Shown piece by piece: positions 18,727 to 27,645 of a DNA stretch of 64,000 nt. Numbering within the stretch: position 1 is the stretch's first letter; each line of letters starts with the position of its first letter. Under the pieces are notes generated by a model. That model did not search any database, was not told the origin of the DNA, and saw only the letters and a program-made list of their open reading frames with translations. The stretch comes from Thiomicrospira sp. WB1 (lineage in GTDB: Bacteria > Pseudomonadota > Gammaproteobacteria > Thiomicrospirales > Thiomicrospiraceae): contig NZ_LQBN01000003.1 of NCBI RefSeq assembly GCF_001507535.1, positions 310,001 to 374,000 on the forward strand, in the 5' to 3' direction. The position numbers and the translations under genes were made by a program.

Positions 18727-18738
18727 ACCAGGCCTGGT
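18727..18738. repeat. Recurring palindrome ACCAGGCCTGGT, copy 4
   Basis: Perfect copy in the 42-bp gap between the STAS gene stop and flhX on the minus strand, 24 bp past the STAS stop, with T and A flanks. Confidence 0.88.
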
Positions 18739-18762
18739 GAAAAAGTAGGATGGGAAGTCGGG

Positions 18763-19044
18763 TTAGGCTGTTAGCTTCAGCTTCTCAGTCAGTCCCACCC
18801 GATCGGCAGCCTGAGTGATGGCATCGCCAGCATTGATCCATTCAATTTGTTTGCCGGCTGCCTGTAGCTGCTTGACCAGAACCAGTAACGACTGGAGGCC
18901 TGCCGTGTCAACCGACTCCACTTCCCCCGCGTCCAGCTTGAAAAGATCAGCGTCTGAATCGAGGGCCAGCTTAAGGCCACCAAAATGGGCTTCAATCTGG
19001 TGAATGGTCAGGCTCTCTGGCAGCGTCAGTGTGGTATCGGACAT
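18763..19044 (-). CDS. STAS-domain protein
   Basis: 93 residues forming a single STAS domain. VESVDTAGLQSLLVLVK corresponds to the site phosphorylated in anti-sigma antagonists, with Thr in place of the usual Ser. Stand-alone STAS proteins of this size occur in chemotaxis and Mla-type clusters. It follows cheY by 27 bp on the same strand, so a role tied to CheY or flagellar control is plausible but unproven. Confidence 0.85.
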   Translation of the reverse strand: MSDTTLTLPESLTIHQIEAHFGGLKLALDSDADLFKLDAGEVESVDTAGLQSLLVLVKQLQAAGKQIEWINAGDAITQAADRVGLTEKLKLTA

Positions 19045-19071
19045 GGCAGTCTCCTAGGCAGAAACGCGTTT

Positions 19072-19431
19072 TTACAGAACGCGATTAATCACGGACAGCA
19101 GTTTTTCCGGGCTGAAAGGTTTGACAATCCAGCCAGTGGCACCGGCTTCTTTGCCTTTGGTTTTCATGTCACCGGATGATTCGGTGGTCAGACACAGAAT
19201 GGGCGTGAATTTGTAATTGGGCAAGCCTCTGAGGGCCTGGATCAACTCGATGCCGTTCATATTCGGCATGTTAATGTCTGTCACCACCAGGTCAAAGCCT
19301 TCTTTTTGAGCAATGTCGAGGGCGACTTTACCATCCTCGGCTTCGGTCACATCGTGTCCGGCAGATTTCAGGGACATGCTAACCATCTGTCGCATGGACT
19401 TGGAATCATCAACGGCAAGAATTTTTGACAT
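19072..19431 (-). CDS. cheY: CheY-like single-domain response regulator
   Basis: 119 residues forming one receiver domain. The acidic pair is in AVDDSKSMRQ, the phosphorylation aspartate in LVVTDINMPNMNG, Thr in LTTESS and the conserved lysine in VKPFSP. It is probably the CheY phosphorylated by the CheA at 11054, although in this window it is on the opposite strand from cheA. The next genes downstream are STAS and flhX. Confidence 0.92.
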   Translation of the reverse strand: MSKILAVDDSKSMRQMVSMSLKSAGHDVTEAEDGKVALDIAQKEGFDLVVTDINMPNMNGIELIQALRGLPNYKFTPILCLTTESSGDMKTKGKEAGATGWIVKPFSPEKLLSVINRVL

Positions 19432-19742
19432 GATTTCTCTCTCAGTTTGAAACGTTTAACGCCATTATACATGAGGCCACCCGGAAAACACGACCCCTTT
19501 TTAGGGTTATTGGGATGACATTTTTGTCTCAGCCGGAACAGACGTTCCGCATTGGTTTAGGTAAAATGCGAATGCCTGTCGCACCCAAGCCTCGGAATGT
19601 TCCATTCCAGGCAGAACCTGCATGCAAAACCTGTGCCGAATCGACTTTTGGTGCCTTGCCAATCCATTTTCATCATTCAATTCTGCCAAGCCAGCGCAGG
19701 AACGGCGTAAGTCGAAGTGCAAATGAGCGTTACCACAAAGAA
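19432..19742. other. Gap between the fliK-like gene and cheY
   Basis: 311 bp on the path of the minus-strand run. It holds the doubtful small frame at 19507-19722 and the cheY leader. No hairpin terminator or convincing promoter was found. Confidence 0.4.
19507..19722 (-). CDS. Doubtful small open frame
   Basis: About 71 codons from a TTG; the frame stays open further upstream to the end of the fliK-like gene. The product has many His, Arg and Cys residues and no recognised motif. No ribosome-binding site is evident. It could be a real small gene, a decayed remnant, or chance. I do not assign a function. Confidence 0.2.
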   Translation of the reverse strand: MHFDLRRSCAGLAELNDENGLARHQKSIRHRFCMQVLPGMEHSEAWVRQAFAFYLNQCGTSVPAETKMSSQ

Positions 19743-20786
19743 TCAGATGTGAATGTCGATCAGAGCGACTTTCTTGGCAGTTTGGTCTGGAGAAGGTTCC
19801 TGGTGAGCGATAAACAGGTGGTTGAGTGGCAGACCCGCCTGTTGGAATTGGTTTCTGAGTTCAGGGAGCTGGGTCTCCAAGCTCTGCTTAAGAGCCGACG
19901 TGTCTGACCAGAGTCCGGCATTCAGTTGTTCGCGCTGATAAACGACTTTGGCTTTTAGACGTCCATTGGGAAGGGTCAGGTCGACCATCACCTCCCAGGA
20001 AGGGCTTGCAGCGCTCCCCTGACGCCGGATGTCGATTTCAATGGGATTGAGTCGTGATTCCGGGTGGAGGGGCAGCTCGATGTTGATGGTGTGTGGGTTC
20101 TGTGCGGCCTGGAGTTGTTGCAGGGTCAAGCGGTTCAGGGTTTGGTTGAGCGTCTTGCTGAGTTTTTCGGTTTCAGCGTTTTCATCCTTGAATCCCAGCA
20201 GCAATTGACTCAGCTGTAGAAGCTTGGCTTTGAAATCCGTGGCGACGGGAGGGCGGCCCTGTGCCAGCCGGTTTTCCAGAAAAAGGCCAGTGCCCTGAAG
20301 TTGCTGTTTGAGTTGTTGTGAGGTCAGCTGTGTGGAAGGGCGGAACAGTTGTTCAAACAGCTGTGTCAGCCCGGTCTGCACTACACTGGGTAAGGCGGGC
20401 GATTGCGCCAGTTGTACCAGTTGCTGCAAGCCTTGGTTCACCGGCATTTGATTCGGCAAAAGTTGCCGGTAAGCGGTCTGAGCCGCCATCTGTTGCGGCG
20501 GCTCTTTGGTGACCTGTGCCTGCAGCACCACAGTGGGGTGCGTCTGGGTGACCTTGACCTGAAGGGCGGTGCCGGCCTGAAGGGGCAGGTTGGTCTGGGC
20601 CACCATGGACTTGCCTGCCAGCGAGAAATGCACTTTCTGGCCTTCTACCCGGTCGATCTGAGCGGTGTAAAGTTTTCCGACAAGCAACTTGGTATTGGCC
20701 AGCTCCTGCAGGGCCTTACTGGCCTGCACCGTCAGTTGTGCGGAACCGGCGGATGCATTGGGCAGTGAGCTGGGTAATTGGGCCAT
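19743..20786 (-). CDS. FliK-like flagellar hook-length control protein
   Basis: 347 residues. The N-terminal two thirds are Gln-, Leu- and Thr-rich and low in complexity. The C-terminal part (about 235-345) looks like the Flg_hook domain, with INIELPLHPESRLNPIEIDI and NGRLKAKVVYQREQLNAGLW and LKQSLETQLPELRNQFQQAGL. FliK measures hook length and triggers the export switch through FlhB. Its pairing with flhX three genes downstream recalls Bacillus ylqG-ylqH. It is divergent from cheR. Confidence 0.8.
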   Translation of the reverse strand: MAQLPSSLPNASAGSAQLTVQASKALQELANTKLLVGKLYTAQIDRVEGQKVHFSLAGKSMVAQTNLPLQAGTALQVKVTQTHPTVVLQAQVTKEPPQQMAAQTAYRQLLPNQMPVNQGLQQLVQLAQSPALPSVVQTGLTQLFEQLFRPSTQLTSQQLKQQLQGTGLFLENRLAQGRPPVATDFKAKLLQLSQLLLGFKDENAETEKLSKTLNQTLNRLTLQQLQAAQNPHTINIELPLHPESRLNPIEIDIRRQGSAASPSWEVMVDLTLPNGRLKAKVVYQREQLNAGLWSDTSALKQSLETQLPELRNQFQQAGLPLNHLFIAHQEPSPDQTAKKVALIDIHI

Positions 20787-20914
20787 GGAACCTCACTGTT
20801 TAAGCGAAAATCTTATAGGGTTGAGATCATATTAAACTGCAAGTTCAAGGGAGAGCAACTATAATTGAAGGCATGATTCGAGGGCAGGTCCTCCACAGGC
20901 AGACGAGGTAATCA

Positions 20915-21742
20915 GTGAGCCAGAGAGAATTTGAGTTTACCGATAAAGATTTTCAGCGAGTGAAACAGCTGGTCTATGACTTTGCTGGCATTGATTTGAA
21001 TGAATCCAAACGCAACCTGGTCTACAACCGTTTGGCCAAACGTATCCGTTTTCTCGAACAGCAGTCGTTCAAGCAGTATTTGGATTTTGTCGAAGCGCAG
21101 GGTGAGGTGGAATTTGTTCAGCTGATCAATGCGATTACGACTAATTTGACGTTTTTCTTTCGCGAGAATCATCACTTTGAATACCTGGCGCAGGAAGTCA
21201 TCCCTCAGTTGTTGCAAACCAATCAGGCGTCCAAAAAAATCCGAATCTGGTCGGCGGGCTGTTCCACTGGAGAGGAACCCTATTCCCTTGCGATTACGCT
21301 CAAGGAGGCGGTGCCCGCCGGCTGGGACGCACGCGTGCTGGCGACCGATCTGGATACCAGTGTGGTCGAAACCGCTGAGCGAGGTGTCTACAAGATGGAT
21401 CGGTTGAAAGGCGTCTCTCAGGAGCGTATCAAACGCTGGTTTCTCAAAGGGAGCGGTCGCCACGAGGGGATGGTCAAGGTTAAGCCGGAATTGCAGAAAA
21501 TCATTGATTTCGGGCAGATCAACCTGATGAACGAGTGGCCCATTCGTGATCAGATTGACGTTATCTTCTGTCGCAATGTGGTGATTTATTTTGATAAGCC
21601 CACACAAAGTCGCCTGTTTGAGCGCTATGCGGATCTGTTGCCATCGCATGGTCATCTGTTCGTTGGGCACTCCGAATCCTTATACAAAGTCTCCGACCGC
21701 TTCAAATTGTTGGGGCAGACCATTTATCAGAAAATTCGTTAA
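20915..21742 (+). CDS. cheR: Chemoreceptor methyltransferase CheR
   Basis: 275 residues starting at a GTG preceded by GAGG. The N-terminal helical domain (REFEFTDKDFQRVKQLVYDFAGI) is followed by the SAM-binding domain with WSAGCSTGEEPYSLAI and DVIFCRNVVIYFD. It methylates receptor glutamates. A TATAAT at 20860-20865 may be the -10, but no clear -35 is seen. It heads a cheR-cheB-receptor run. Confidence 0.96.
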   Translation: MSQREFEFTDKDFQRVKQLVYDFAGIDLNESKRNLVYNRLAKRIRFLEQQSFKQYLDFVEAQGEVEFVQLINAITTNLTFFFRENHHFEYLAQEVIPQLLQTNQASKKIRIWSAGCSTGEEPYSLAITLKEAVPAGWDARVLATDLDTSVVETAERGVYKMDRLKGVSQERIKRWFLKGSGRHEGMVKVKPELQKIIDFGQINLMNEWPIRDQIDVIFCRNVVIYFDKPTQSRLFERYADLLPSHGHLFVGHSESLYKVSDRFKLLGQTIYQKIR

Positions 21743-21795
21743 AAAAGTTCAGAGTCCTATACGGGCGAACGCACACGCTTGAGGAGTCGTCGTTT

Positions 21796-22920
21796 ATGTC
21801 AAAAATTAAAGTGCTGGTGGTGGATGATTCCGCATTGGTGCGCCAGATGCTTCAGGAAATGCTCAATGCCGACCCAGGGATTGAGGTCGTGGGGACGGCG
21901 TCCGATCCCTATGATGCGCGAGACAAGGTCAAACAGTTGCACCCGGATGTGCTGACACTGGATGTGGAAATGCCGCGCATGGACGGCGTCACGTTTTTGA
22001 AGAATCTGATGCGTCTGCACCCCATGCCGGTGGTGATGGTGTCGACCCTGACGGAAAAAGGCGCCGACATCACGTTTGAAGCGCTGGAGCTTGGCGCCGT
22101 TGACTTTGTGAGCAAGCCCAAAATTGACCTGGCGCATACCTTCGAGGATTACGCCGAGGAAATTCGCCGCAAGGTTAAGACGGCGTCACGTGTCAGCAAA
22201 TATCAGCTTGAACGCCACTATGCGCGCTATGCCGCCAATAAAACCGAAAAGCCCAAAGTGCTGCCGCAACCGCGTTTGCAGGCGCCACAGAAATACGACA
22301 CCGACGCCATCGTTAAGCGTACCCACAGTCGGCATTTTTCCACCACTGAAAAAATCATTGCGCTGGGCGCCTCCACAGGAGGCACCGAGGCAATCAAGGA
22401 ATTGCTGATGCGCCTGCCGGCCAATACTCCGGCGATTGTGATCACCCAGCACATTCCAGCGGCGTTCAGTCAACCGTTTGCCGATCGCATGGACACGATT
22501 TCTGAAATGCGGGTGATGCAGGCCACAGACGGGCAGGCGATCCTGCCTGGGCACGTCTATATTGCGCCGGGCGGCCAGCACTTATTAGTCGAGCGCAGTG
22601 GGGCGCGCTATTTGTGTCGTCTGAACGATGGGCCGCCGGTCAATCGCCACAAACCATCGGTGGATGTGATGTTTCGAACCGTTGTGCAGAATGTGGGAAA
22701 AAATGCGGTAGGTGTGCTCTTGACGGGGATGGGGGCTGATGGCGCGCAAGGCCTGAAAGAATTGCAGGAAATCGGTGTGGCCACCATCGCTCAGGACGAA
22801 AAGACCTCCGTGGTTTGGGGGATGCCAGGCGAAGCGGTTCATTTGGGCGCGGCAGACCATGTCTTGCCTTTGGAGAAAATCCCGGAAAAGATTCTGGAAC
22901 TGGTTAAAAAAGCCGGATAA
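21796..22920 (+). CDS. cheB: Chemotaxis methylesterase/deamidase CheB
   Basis: 374 residues. A receiver domain (VVDDSALVRQML, phosphorylation aspartate in LTLDVEMPRMDG) is joined by a linker to the CheB catalytic domain, whose Ser is in GASTGGTEA, His in ITQHIPAAF and Asp in LTGMGADGA. It removes receptor methyl groups under control of CheA. GAGG lies upstream. It follows cheR by 53 bp. Confidence 0.97.
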   Translation: MSKIKVLVVDDSALVRQMLQEMLNADPGIEVVGTASDPYDARDKVKQLHPDVLTLDVEMPRMDGVTFLKNLMRLHPMPVVMVSTLTEKGADITFEALELGAVDFVSKPKIDLAHTFEDYAEEIRRKVKTASRVSKYQLERHYARYAANKTEKPKVLPQPRLQAPQKYDTDAIVKRTHSRHFSTTEKIIALGASTGGTEAIKELLMRLPANTPAIVITQHIPAAFSQPFADRMDTISEMRVMQATDGQAILPGHVYIAPGGQHLLVERSGARYLCRLNDGPPVNRHKPSVDVMFRTVVQNVGKNAVGVLLTGMGADGAQGLKELQEIGVATIAQDEKTSVVWGMPGEAVHLGAADHVLPLEKIPEKILELVKKAG

Positions 22921-22950
22921 CGCCGATACATAAGACAAAACTCAGTCAGG

Positions 22951-22966
22951 TGGCACGGAGCGTGCT
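22951..22966 (+). promoter_or_regulatory. Sigma54 promoter of the receptor gene
   Basis: TGGCAC, five bases, GTGCT: the -24 GG and -12 GC are correctly spaced, with one mismatch from TTGCT. It lies about 47 bp before the receptor ATG. A weaker sigma28-like GCCGATAC lies just upstream at 22922-22929. Confidence 0.75.
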
Positions 22967-23012
22967 TCTTGACGGGTAAGTCGAACGCTTCTGAATTAAG
23001 GACGGTTTTTCC

Positions 23013-24278
23013 ATGTTCAAAATCCTAAAACAATACTGGCTTCCATGGCTGCTGACGTTTGCGGCGGTGGTTCTGAATCTTGTGCATATTCCCTATATCG
23101 GCCTGATTTCGGTGTTGGCGGTATCGTTTGTGTGGACGCTGACCATCGCTCATGAAGCCCGTGTGGCGGCCACCATTTCGCGTGGAAAATCGCTCAAAGA
23201 TGCGGCGCAGACCAAGCCAGTTCCGGCGCGGGAAGTGGCGGCACAAGCCAAGCAATCTTCGAATTTTGACGCTGGGGTGATTGATGATTCGCTGCAGGTC
23301 ATCATGAACGACATCGATTCTGTGGTCGATGAAGAAGTGGAGGTGGTTCGAGGCGAACTTTTGCAGGTGAAGGACCTGGTAGCCGAAGCGATTGACACCT
23401 TGAACAACAGCTTTTCCGGTTTGCATGAACAAACCACCAAAGAATACAAGATGGTGGTCGGGATTTTGGACAATCTGGGTGGTACCGGTGAGGGCATGAG
23501 CATCCAGAAATTCTCGGAAGAAATCAAAGATGTTTTGACGTATCTGATCGGTTTGCTCAAAAAATCCAGTCAGCGAAGCAGCGATACCGTGGAAAAAATC
23601 GATGACATGGTGGATCAGATCGAATCGATCTTTATTCTGCTTGAGGACGTCAAAGGCATTGCCGACCAAACCAACCTTTTGGCGTTGAATGCTGCGATTG
23701 AAGCGGCTCGGGCTGGTGAAGCCGGACGCGGATTTGCGGTGGTGGCCGATGAAGTGCGCAAACTGTCGCTTAATTCCAACCAGCTCAATGCTCAAATCCG
23801 TGACAAGGCTGAGAAAGCGAAGCAAACGGTCGATCATGTGCGTCGTCTGGTAAGCGACACCGCAGAAAAGGATATGGAAGAGGCGCATACGTCACAGGAC
23901 AAGGTCACCGACCTGACTCAGGATCTCGAGTCCATGAATGAAGGCATCTCTGGCAAGCTGGGGGATGTGTCGGGGGTCATCTCCGAGATCGAGGTCAGTG
24001 TGTCCAACGCCATGCGCTCGCTTCAGTTTGAAGACATTGTGCGTCAGCTGGTGGAGCAGATTCTAAACCACCTGGAAAACTTGAGTGGCTTTTCACACCA
24101 GATTAATCAGTTTATCGAAGAGAACAAAAACAACCCGGTTCAATCGGTGGAAGAGCACAAAGCACGCCTGGAAGAATTTCGCCAGACCATTCATCAGGAG
24201 CGTGAAGAGATCGAATCCAAACGCATGCGTCGCGTGTCGTCGCAATCGATGGATGAAGGCGAAATTGATTTGTTTTAA
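23013..24278 (+). CDS. Methyl-accepting chemotaxis protein lacking a sensory domain
   Basis: 421 residues. Two adjacent membrane helices (about 8-26 and 28-46) form a hairpin with almost no periplasmic loop, so no ligand-binding domain is present. The signalling hairpin tip is [37 protein letters not shown] (about 215-251; tip core 217-245). A second helix, [13 protein letters not shown], has Asp341 and Gln345 in the CheZ-like D-x-x-x-Q spacing. The protein ends in EGEIDLF like CheD and the 189-residue protein. It may be a receptor scaffold that also acts on CheY. Expression is probably sigma54-dependent. Confidence 0.88.
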   Translation: MFKILKQYWLPWLLTFAAVVLNLVHIPYIGLISVLAVSFVWTLTIAHEARVAATISRGKSLKDAAQTKPVPAREVAAQAKQSSNFDAGVIDDSLQVIMNDIDSVVDEEVEVVRGELLQVKDLVAEAIDTLNNSFSGLHEQTTKEYKMVVGILDNLGGTGEGMSIQKFSEEIKDVLTYLIGLLKKSSQRSSDTVEKIDDMVDQIESIFILLEDVKGIADQTNLLALNAAIEAARAGEAGRGFAVVADEVRKLSLNSNQLNAQIRDKAEKAKQTVDHVRRLVSDTAEKDMEEAHTSQDKVTDLTQDLESMNEGISGKLGDVSGVISEIEVSVSNAMRSLQFEDIVRQLVEQILNHLENLSGFSHQINQFIEENKNNPVQSVEEHKARLEEFRQTIHQEREEIESKRMRRVSSQSMDEGEIDLF

Positions 24279-24288
24279 ATCGATGTTG

Positions 24289-24300
24289 ACCAGGCCTGGT
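24289..24300. repeat. Recurring palindrome ACCAGGCCTGGT, copy 5
   Basis: Perfect copy 11 bp after the receptor stop, extended by TTG and CAA flanks to an 18-bp palindrome. A separate terminator follows 34 bp later. Confidence 0.9.
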
Positions 24301-24333
24301 CAAAAACAGGTCCGGTTCACATGAGCAAGATAT

Positions 24334-24361
24334 AAAAAAAAGCGCCGTCAGGCGCTTTTTT
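24334..24361. terminator. Bidirectional terminator between receptor gene and ppa
   Basis: A-tract, GCGCC, GTCA loop, GGCGC, T-tract; it serves the convergent receptor and ppa genes. Confidence 0.92.
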
Positions 24362-24405
24362 GTTTTGGGCGTCTGTCACGCCCATTGGTAGAGATGTGGA
24401 ATCCG

Positions 24406-24936
24406 TTATTTCTGATTCTGATACTGCTTCACCCCATTTTCAATTTCCTGGCGTGCAGCATCCACGTCACCCCAGCCTTCGACCTTGACCCATTTGCCTG
24501 GCTCAATGTCTTTGTAATGGCTGAAGAACAGTTCCACCTGTTCTTTCAAAAGCGGAATGTCCTCAACCTTTTGAACGTCCTGGTAGATGGGCGTCAGTTT
24601 GTCGATGGGTACTGCGATCACTTTGGCGTCTTCGCCACCGTCGTCGGTCATGTGAAAAATGCCAATGGGGCGACAGCGAATCACCGATCCGATCATCAAT
24701 GGGTGGGGCGTGACCACCAGTACATCGACCGGATCACCGTCGTCGGACAGGGAGTCGTTGATGTAGCCGTAGTTGGCGGGGTATTGCATGGTTGCGCCTT
24801 GAAGACGATCCACCCAAACCAGGTCGGTGTCCTTATCGACTTCGTATTTGATCGGTGGGGCAAAGGCAGGGATTTCAATGATAACGTTGACGTCATTTGG
24901 AACGTCTTTGCCTGCAGGGACTGCGGAATAACCCAT
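24406..24936 (-). CDS. ppa: Inorganic pyrophosphatase
   Basis: 176 residues, family I. The metal-binding signature [10 protein letters not shown] is present, and the N-terminal DVNVIIEIP and PIKYEVDKD blocks match. It hydrolyses pyrophosphate from biosynthesis. It lies 99 bp downstream of fbp on the same strand, with a terminator between, so it is probably an independent unit. Confidence 0.97.
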   Translation of the reverse strand: MGYSAVPAGKDVPNDVNVIIEIPAFAPPIKYEVDKDTDLVWVDRLQGATMQYPANYGYINDSLSDDGDPVDVLVVTPHPLMIGSVIRCRPIGIFHMTDDGGEDAKVIAVPIDKLTPIYQDVQKVEDIPLLKEQVELFFSHYKDIEPGKWVKVEGWGDVDAARQEIENGVKQYQNQK

Positions 24937-24972
24937 GGTTTGTTTCCTTGTTTTGTTTGTGTAATCGGCAAT

Positions 24973-25009
24973 AAAAAACCCGCGCGGTCAGCGCACTGAG
25001 CCGGGCGGG
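24973..25009 (-). terminator. Terminator of fbp (minus strand)
   Basis: GC-rich stem CCCGC..CGG..CAG with TGCG loop and one bulge, followed on the minus strand by TTTTTT. It lies 27 bp past the fbp stop. Confidence 0.8.
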
Positions 25010-25035
25010 CGAGAAACGTACGAAAAACCGTGCGT

Positions 25036-26010
25036 TTAGGATTTGTGGTAGGCGACCACTTTGGCAACTTCGTTTTTCGAGCCCAGCACAACCGGCACGC
25101 GGTCGTGAATGTCTTTGGGTTCGACATCCATAATGTCCTGGCGACCGGTTGACGAGGCACCACCCGCCTGTTCAACGATCATGGACATGGGGTTGCCTTC
25201 GTACATCAGACGCAGTTTACCGGCCTTGGACGGATCACGGTTGTCGTAGGGATACATGAAAATACCGCCACGAACCAGGATACGATGCACTTCGGCCACC
25301 ATGGAGGCAACCCAACGCATGTTGTAGCGTTTGCCCAGAGGCCCTTCTTCGCCTTTGAGGCAGTCGTCAATGTACTGCTTCATTTCCGCTTCCCAGAAAC
25401 GCTGGTTGGACATGTTGATGGCAAACTCGGCGGTGTCTTCGGGAATCTGGATGTTGGATTTGGTCAGAACAAATTCACCCACATTGGTGTCAAGGGTAAA
25501 GAAGTTGACGCCATTGCCGGTGGTCATGACCAGCAGGGTGGATGGGCCGTACAGAACGTAACCGGCGGCTACCTGGTGGCGGCCATTTTGCATGAACGTT
25601 GACTGGTCATCGCCTTTACGGCCGTCGGCAGGCGCTTCCAGAATGGAGAAGATGGTGCCCACAGACAGGTTGACGTCGATGTTGGACGAGCCGTCCAGCG
25701 GATCGAACGTGACCAGGTATTTGCCGTCGTCGGCCCCGGCGATGGTGTAGTCTTCTTCTTCGGAACCGACACCGCGCACGTAAGGGTTGTTGATCAGAAT
25801 GTCCTTGAGCATGTCATTGGAGATGACGTCCAGTTTCTTTTGGGTTTCCCCTTGAACGTTCTGGTCTTCGGTGGCACCCAAAATCCCGGCAATTTCACCC
25901 TGTTTCAGCTGATAAGAAATGTCCTTACAGGCACGGATGACGTGGTCAATCACCAGTTCCAATTCGGCGGGCACTTTATCGCGCGCTAATACCTGATCCA
26001 ATCGGTTCAT
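25036..26010 (-). CDS. fbp: Class I fructose-1,6-bisphosphatase
   Basis: 324 residues. The metal-binding motif FDPLDGSSNID and the C-terminal GGIFMYPYD and LRLMYEGNPMSMIVEQAGG segments are conserved. It converts fructose-1,6-bisphosphate to fructose-6-phosphate in gluconeogenesis, and in an autotroph also serves the Calvin cycle. It is divergent from thiI, with a 174-bp shared control region where no convincing promoter was recognised. Confidence 0.97.
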   Translation of the reverse strand: MNRLDQVLARDKVPAELELVIDHVIRACKDISYQLKQGEIAGILGATEDQNVQGETQKKLDVISNDMLKDILINNPYVRGVGSEEEDYTIAGADDGKYLVTFDPLDGSSNIDVNLSVGTIFSILEAPADGRKGDDQSTFMQNGRHQVAAGYVLYGPSTLLVMTTGNGVNFFTLDTNVGEFVLTKSNIQIPEDTAEFAINMSNQRFWEAEMKQYIDDCLKGEEGPLGKRYNMRWVASMVAEVHRILVRGGIFMYPYDNRDPSKAGKLRLMYEGNPMSMIVEQAGGASSTGRQDIMDVEPKDIHDRVPVVLGSKNEVAKVVAYHKS

Positions 26011-26184
26011 AAGATTTTCTCTCTCTGGTTAAGTACGAAAAAATTGCGCTAAGGATACCAGTCGCCCTGTAAAAATTCAATTTTTGTTGGTCGGTTCGCA
26101 GTGGTTGTTGTCGCCGATTTATGCGTCTCCGGATCGATTGTGCGACAATACTGGGTTTTTGAGTGTGGCTGACAGGAGACGCGT

Positions 26185-27639
26185 GTGAAATACATTGTTC
26201 GGTTTTTTCCAGAGATTATGGTGAAGGGGCCCAGCGTGAAAAAACGCATGGTCAATCAGCTTTATCAGAATCTGCTGGCGTTGTTTGATCGTCATGGCCT
26301 GGCGGTGACGATCCGGCGTTTTCCGGACAAATTCGAGGTATTTTGCGACGAGGTGACTCAGTCCGGCGTGGAGCAGGTGCTGGCGGCCACACCCGGTGTG
26401 GATCAGTTCCTGCGAGTGGTGCAGTACACTCTGACGACCGATGAGCCGGAAGCTCTGATGCAGCAGGTTGCCGACAAGCTTGCCCCGCATGTTCTGGATC
26501 GGATTGAGGGCAAAACGTTTGCGGTGCGGGTCAAACGAACCGGGCATCATCGCTTCACCTCTTTCGAGCTGGAGCGTTTTCTGGGCGCGTTTCTGATTCG
26601 CGAAGGCGCACCTGCAGGCGTGCAGCTCAAGCAGCCGCAGGAAACCGTTGCCATGGAAATTCATGACCAATGTTTGAATGTGATTACCCGGCGCATCCCG
26701 GGCCTGGGTGGTTTTCCCATTGGCACACAGGGCGAGGTGCTCAGTTTGATGTCCGGCGGGTTTGATTCCACGGTGGCCAGTTTTCTGAGTATGAAACGGG
26801 GATTAAAAACCCATTTTGTCTTTTTTAATCTGGGCGGCCCTGCCCATGAAATCGGTGTCAAGCAGGTTGCGCTTTATCTGTGGGAGACCTTTGGCGCCTC
26901 CCATCGGGTTGAGTTTGTATCCGTACCGTTTGAGGGCGTGGTTGAGGGACTGTTTCAGTCGGTGCATCCAAGTTATCTGGGCATGATGCTCAAACGGTTG
27001 ATGCTTCAGGCGGCGGAGCGTATTGCCGATGAGCTGGGCGTGGAGGTATTGCTCAGTGGCGAGGCCATCGGTCAGGTTTCCAGTCAGACGCTCAAGAATC
27101 TGAACGTACTGGATCAGTCGGTCGAGGGGTTGATATTGCGCCCGTTGGCCACCATGGATAAGGCAGAGATCATTCAATGGGCGGATCGAATCGGCACGCG
27201 CCGTTTCGCCGAATCCATTCCCGAATATTGTGGCGTGATCTCGCAAAACCCAGTGATCAATGCTTCCCGCAAGCGCATTGAAAAGGAAGCGGCGGCGTTT
27301 GATGGTGCACTGTTGGAATCGGCGGTGAGGCGTCGTCGTCGGATTCACATTGACCAGGTGGTGGATGACGTCAATGCACAGACCCCGGTTGAGGTGGTGC
27401 ACACCATACCGGAAAAGGCGCTGGTGATCGACATTCGCGCGCCTCAGAAAGTGGCGCAGGCGCCTCTGGCCGAGGCGGATGTTGCGTTGCCTTTTTATGA
27501 GTTACAACACCGGTTTGATGACTTGCCCGAAGCAGAGACCTATTTGTTGTATTGTGATAAAGGGGTCATGAGTCAACTGCATGCCCAGTTGCTGAAGGAC
27601 GCCGGCCATTCAGCGGTCAAGGTCTATCGGCCAGTCTGA
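26185..27639 (+). CDS. thiI: tRNA 4-thiouridine synthase ThiI with rhodanese domain
   Basis: 484 residues. Domains: ferredoxin-like and THUMP (about 1-165), a PP-loop adenylation domain with LMSGGFDSTVASFL, and a C-terminal rhodanese domain ending in YLLYCDKGVMSQLHA with its persulfide cysteine. A second cysteine in EYCGVISQ is conserved. It thiolates U8 of tRNA and in many bacteria supplies sulfur to the thiamine thiazole. The GTG start has AGGAG upstream. It is convergent with the MltF-like gene, with six bases between their stops. Confidence 0.95.
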   Translation: MKYIVRFFPEIMVKGPSVKKRMVNQLYQNLLALFDRHGLAVTIRRFPDKFEVFCDEVTQSGVEQVLAATPGVDQFLRVVQYTLTTDEPEALMQQVADKLAPHVLDRIEGKTFAVRVKRTGHHRFTSFELERFLGAFLIREGAPAGVQLKQPQETVAMEIHDQCLNVITRRIPGLGGFPIGTQGEVLSLMSGGFDSTVASFLSMKRGLKTHFVFFNLGGPAHEIGVKQVALYLWETFGASHRVEFVSVPFEGVVEGLFQSVHPSYLGMMLKRLMLQAAERIADELGVEVLLSGEAIGQVSSQTLKNLNVLDQSVEGLILRPLATMDKAEIIQWADRIGTRRFAESIPEYCGVISQNPVINASRKRIEKEAAAFDGALLESAVRRRRRIHIDQVVDDVNAQTPVEVVHTIPEKALVIDIRAPQKVAQAPLAEADVALPFYELQHRFDDLPEAETYLLYCDKGVMSQLHAQLLKDAGHSAVKVYRPV

Positions 27640-27645
27640 CTCTCC

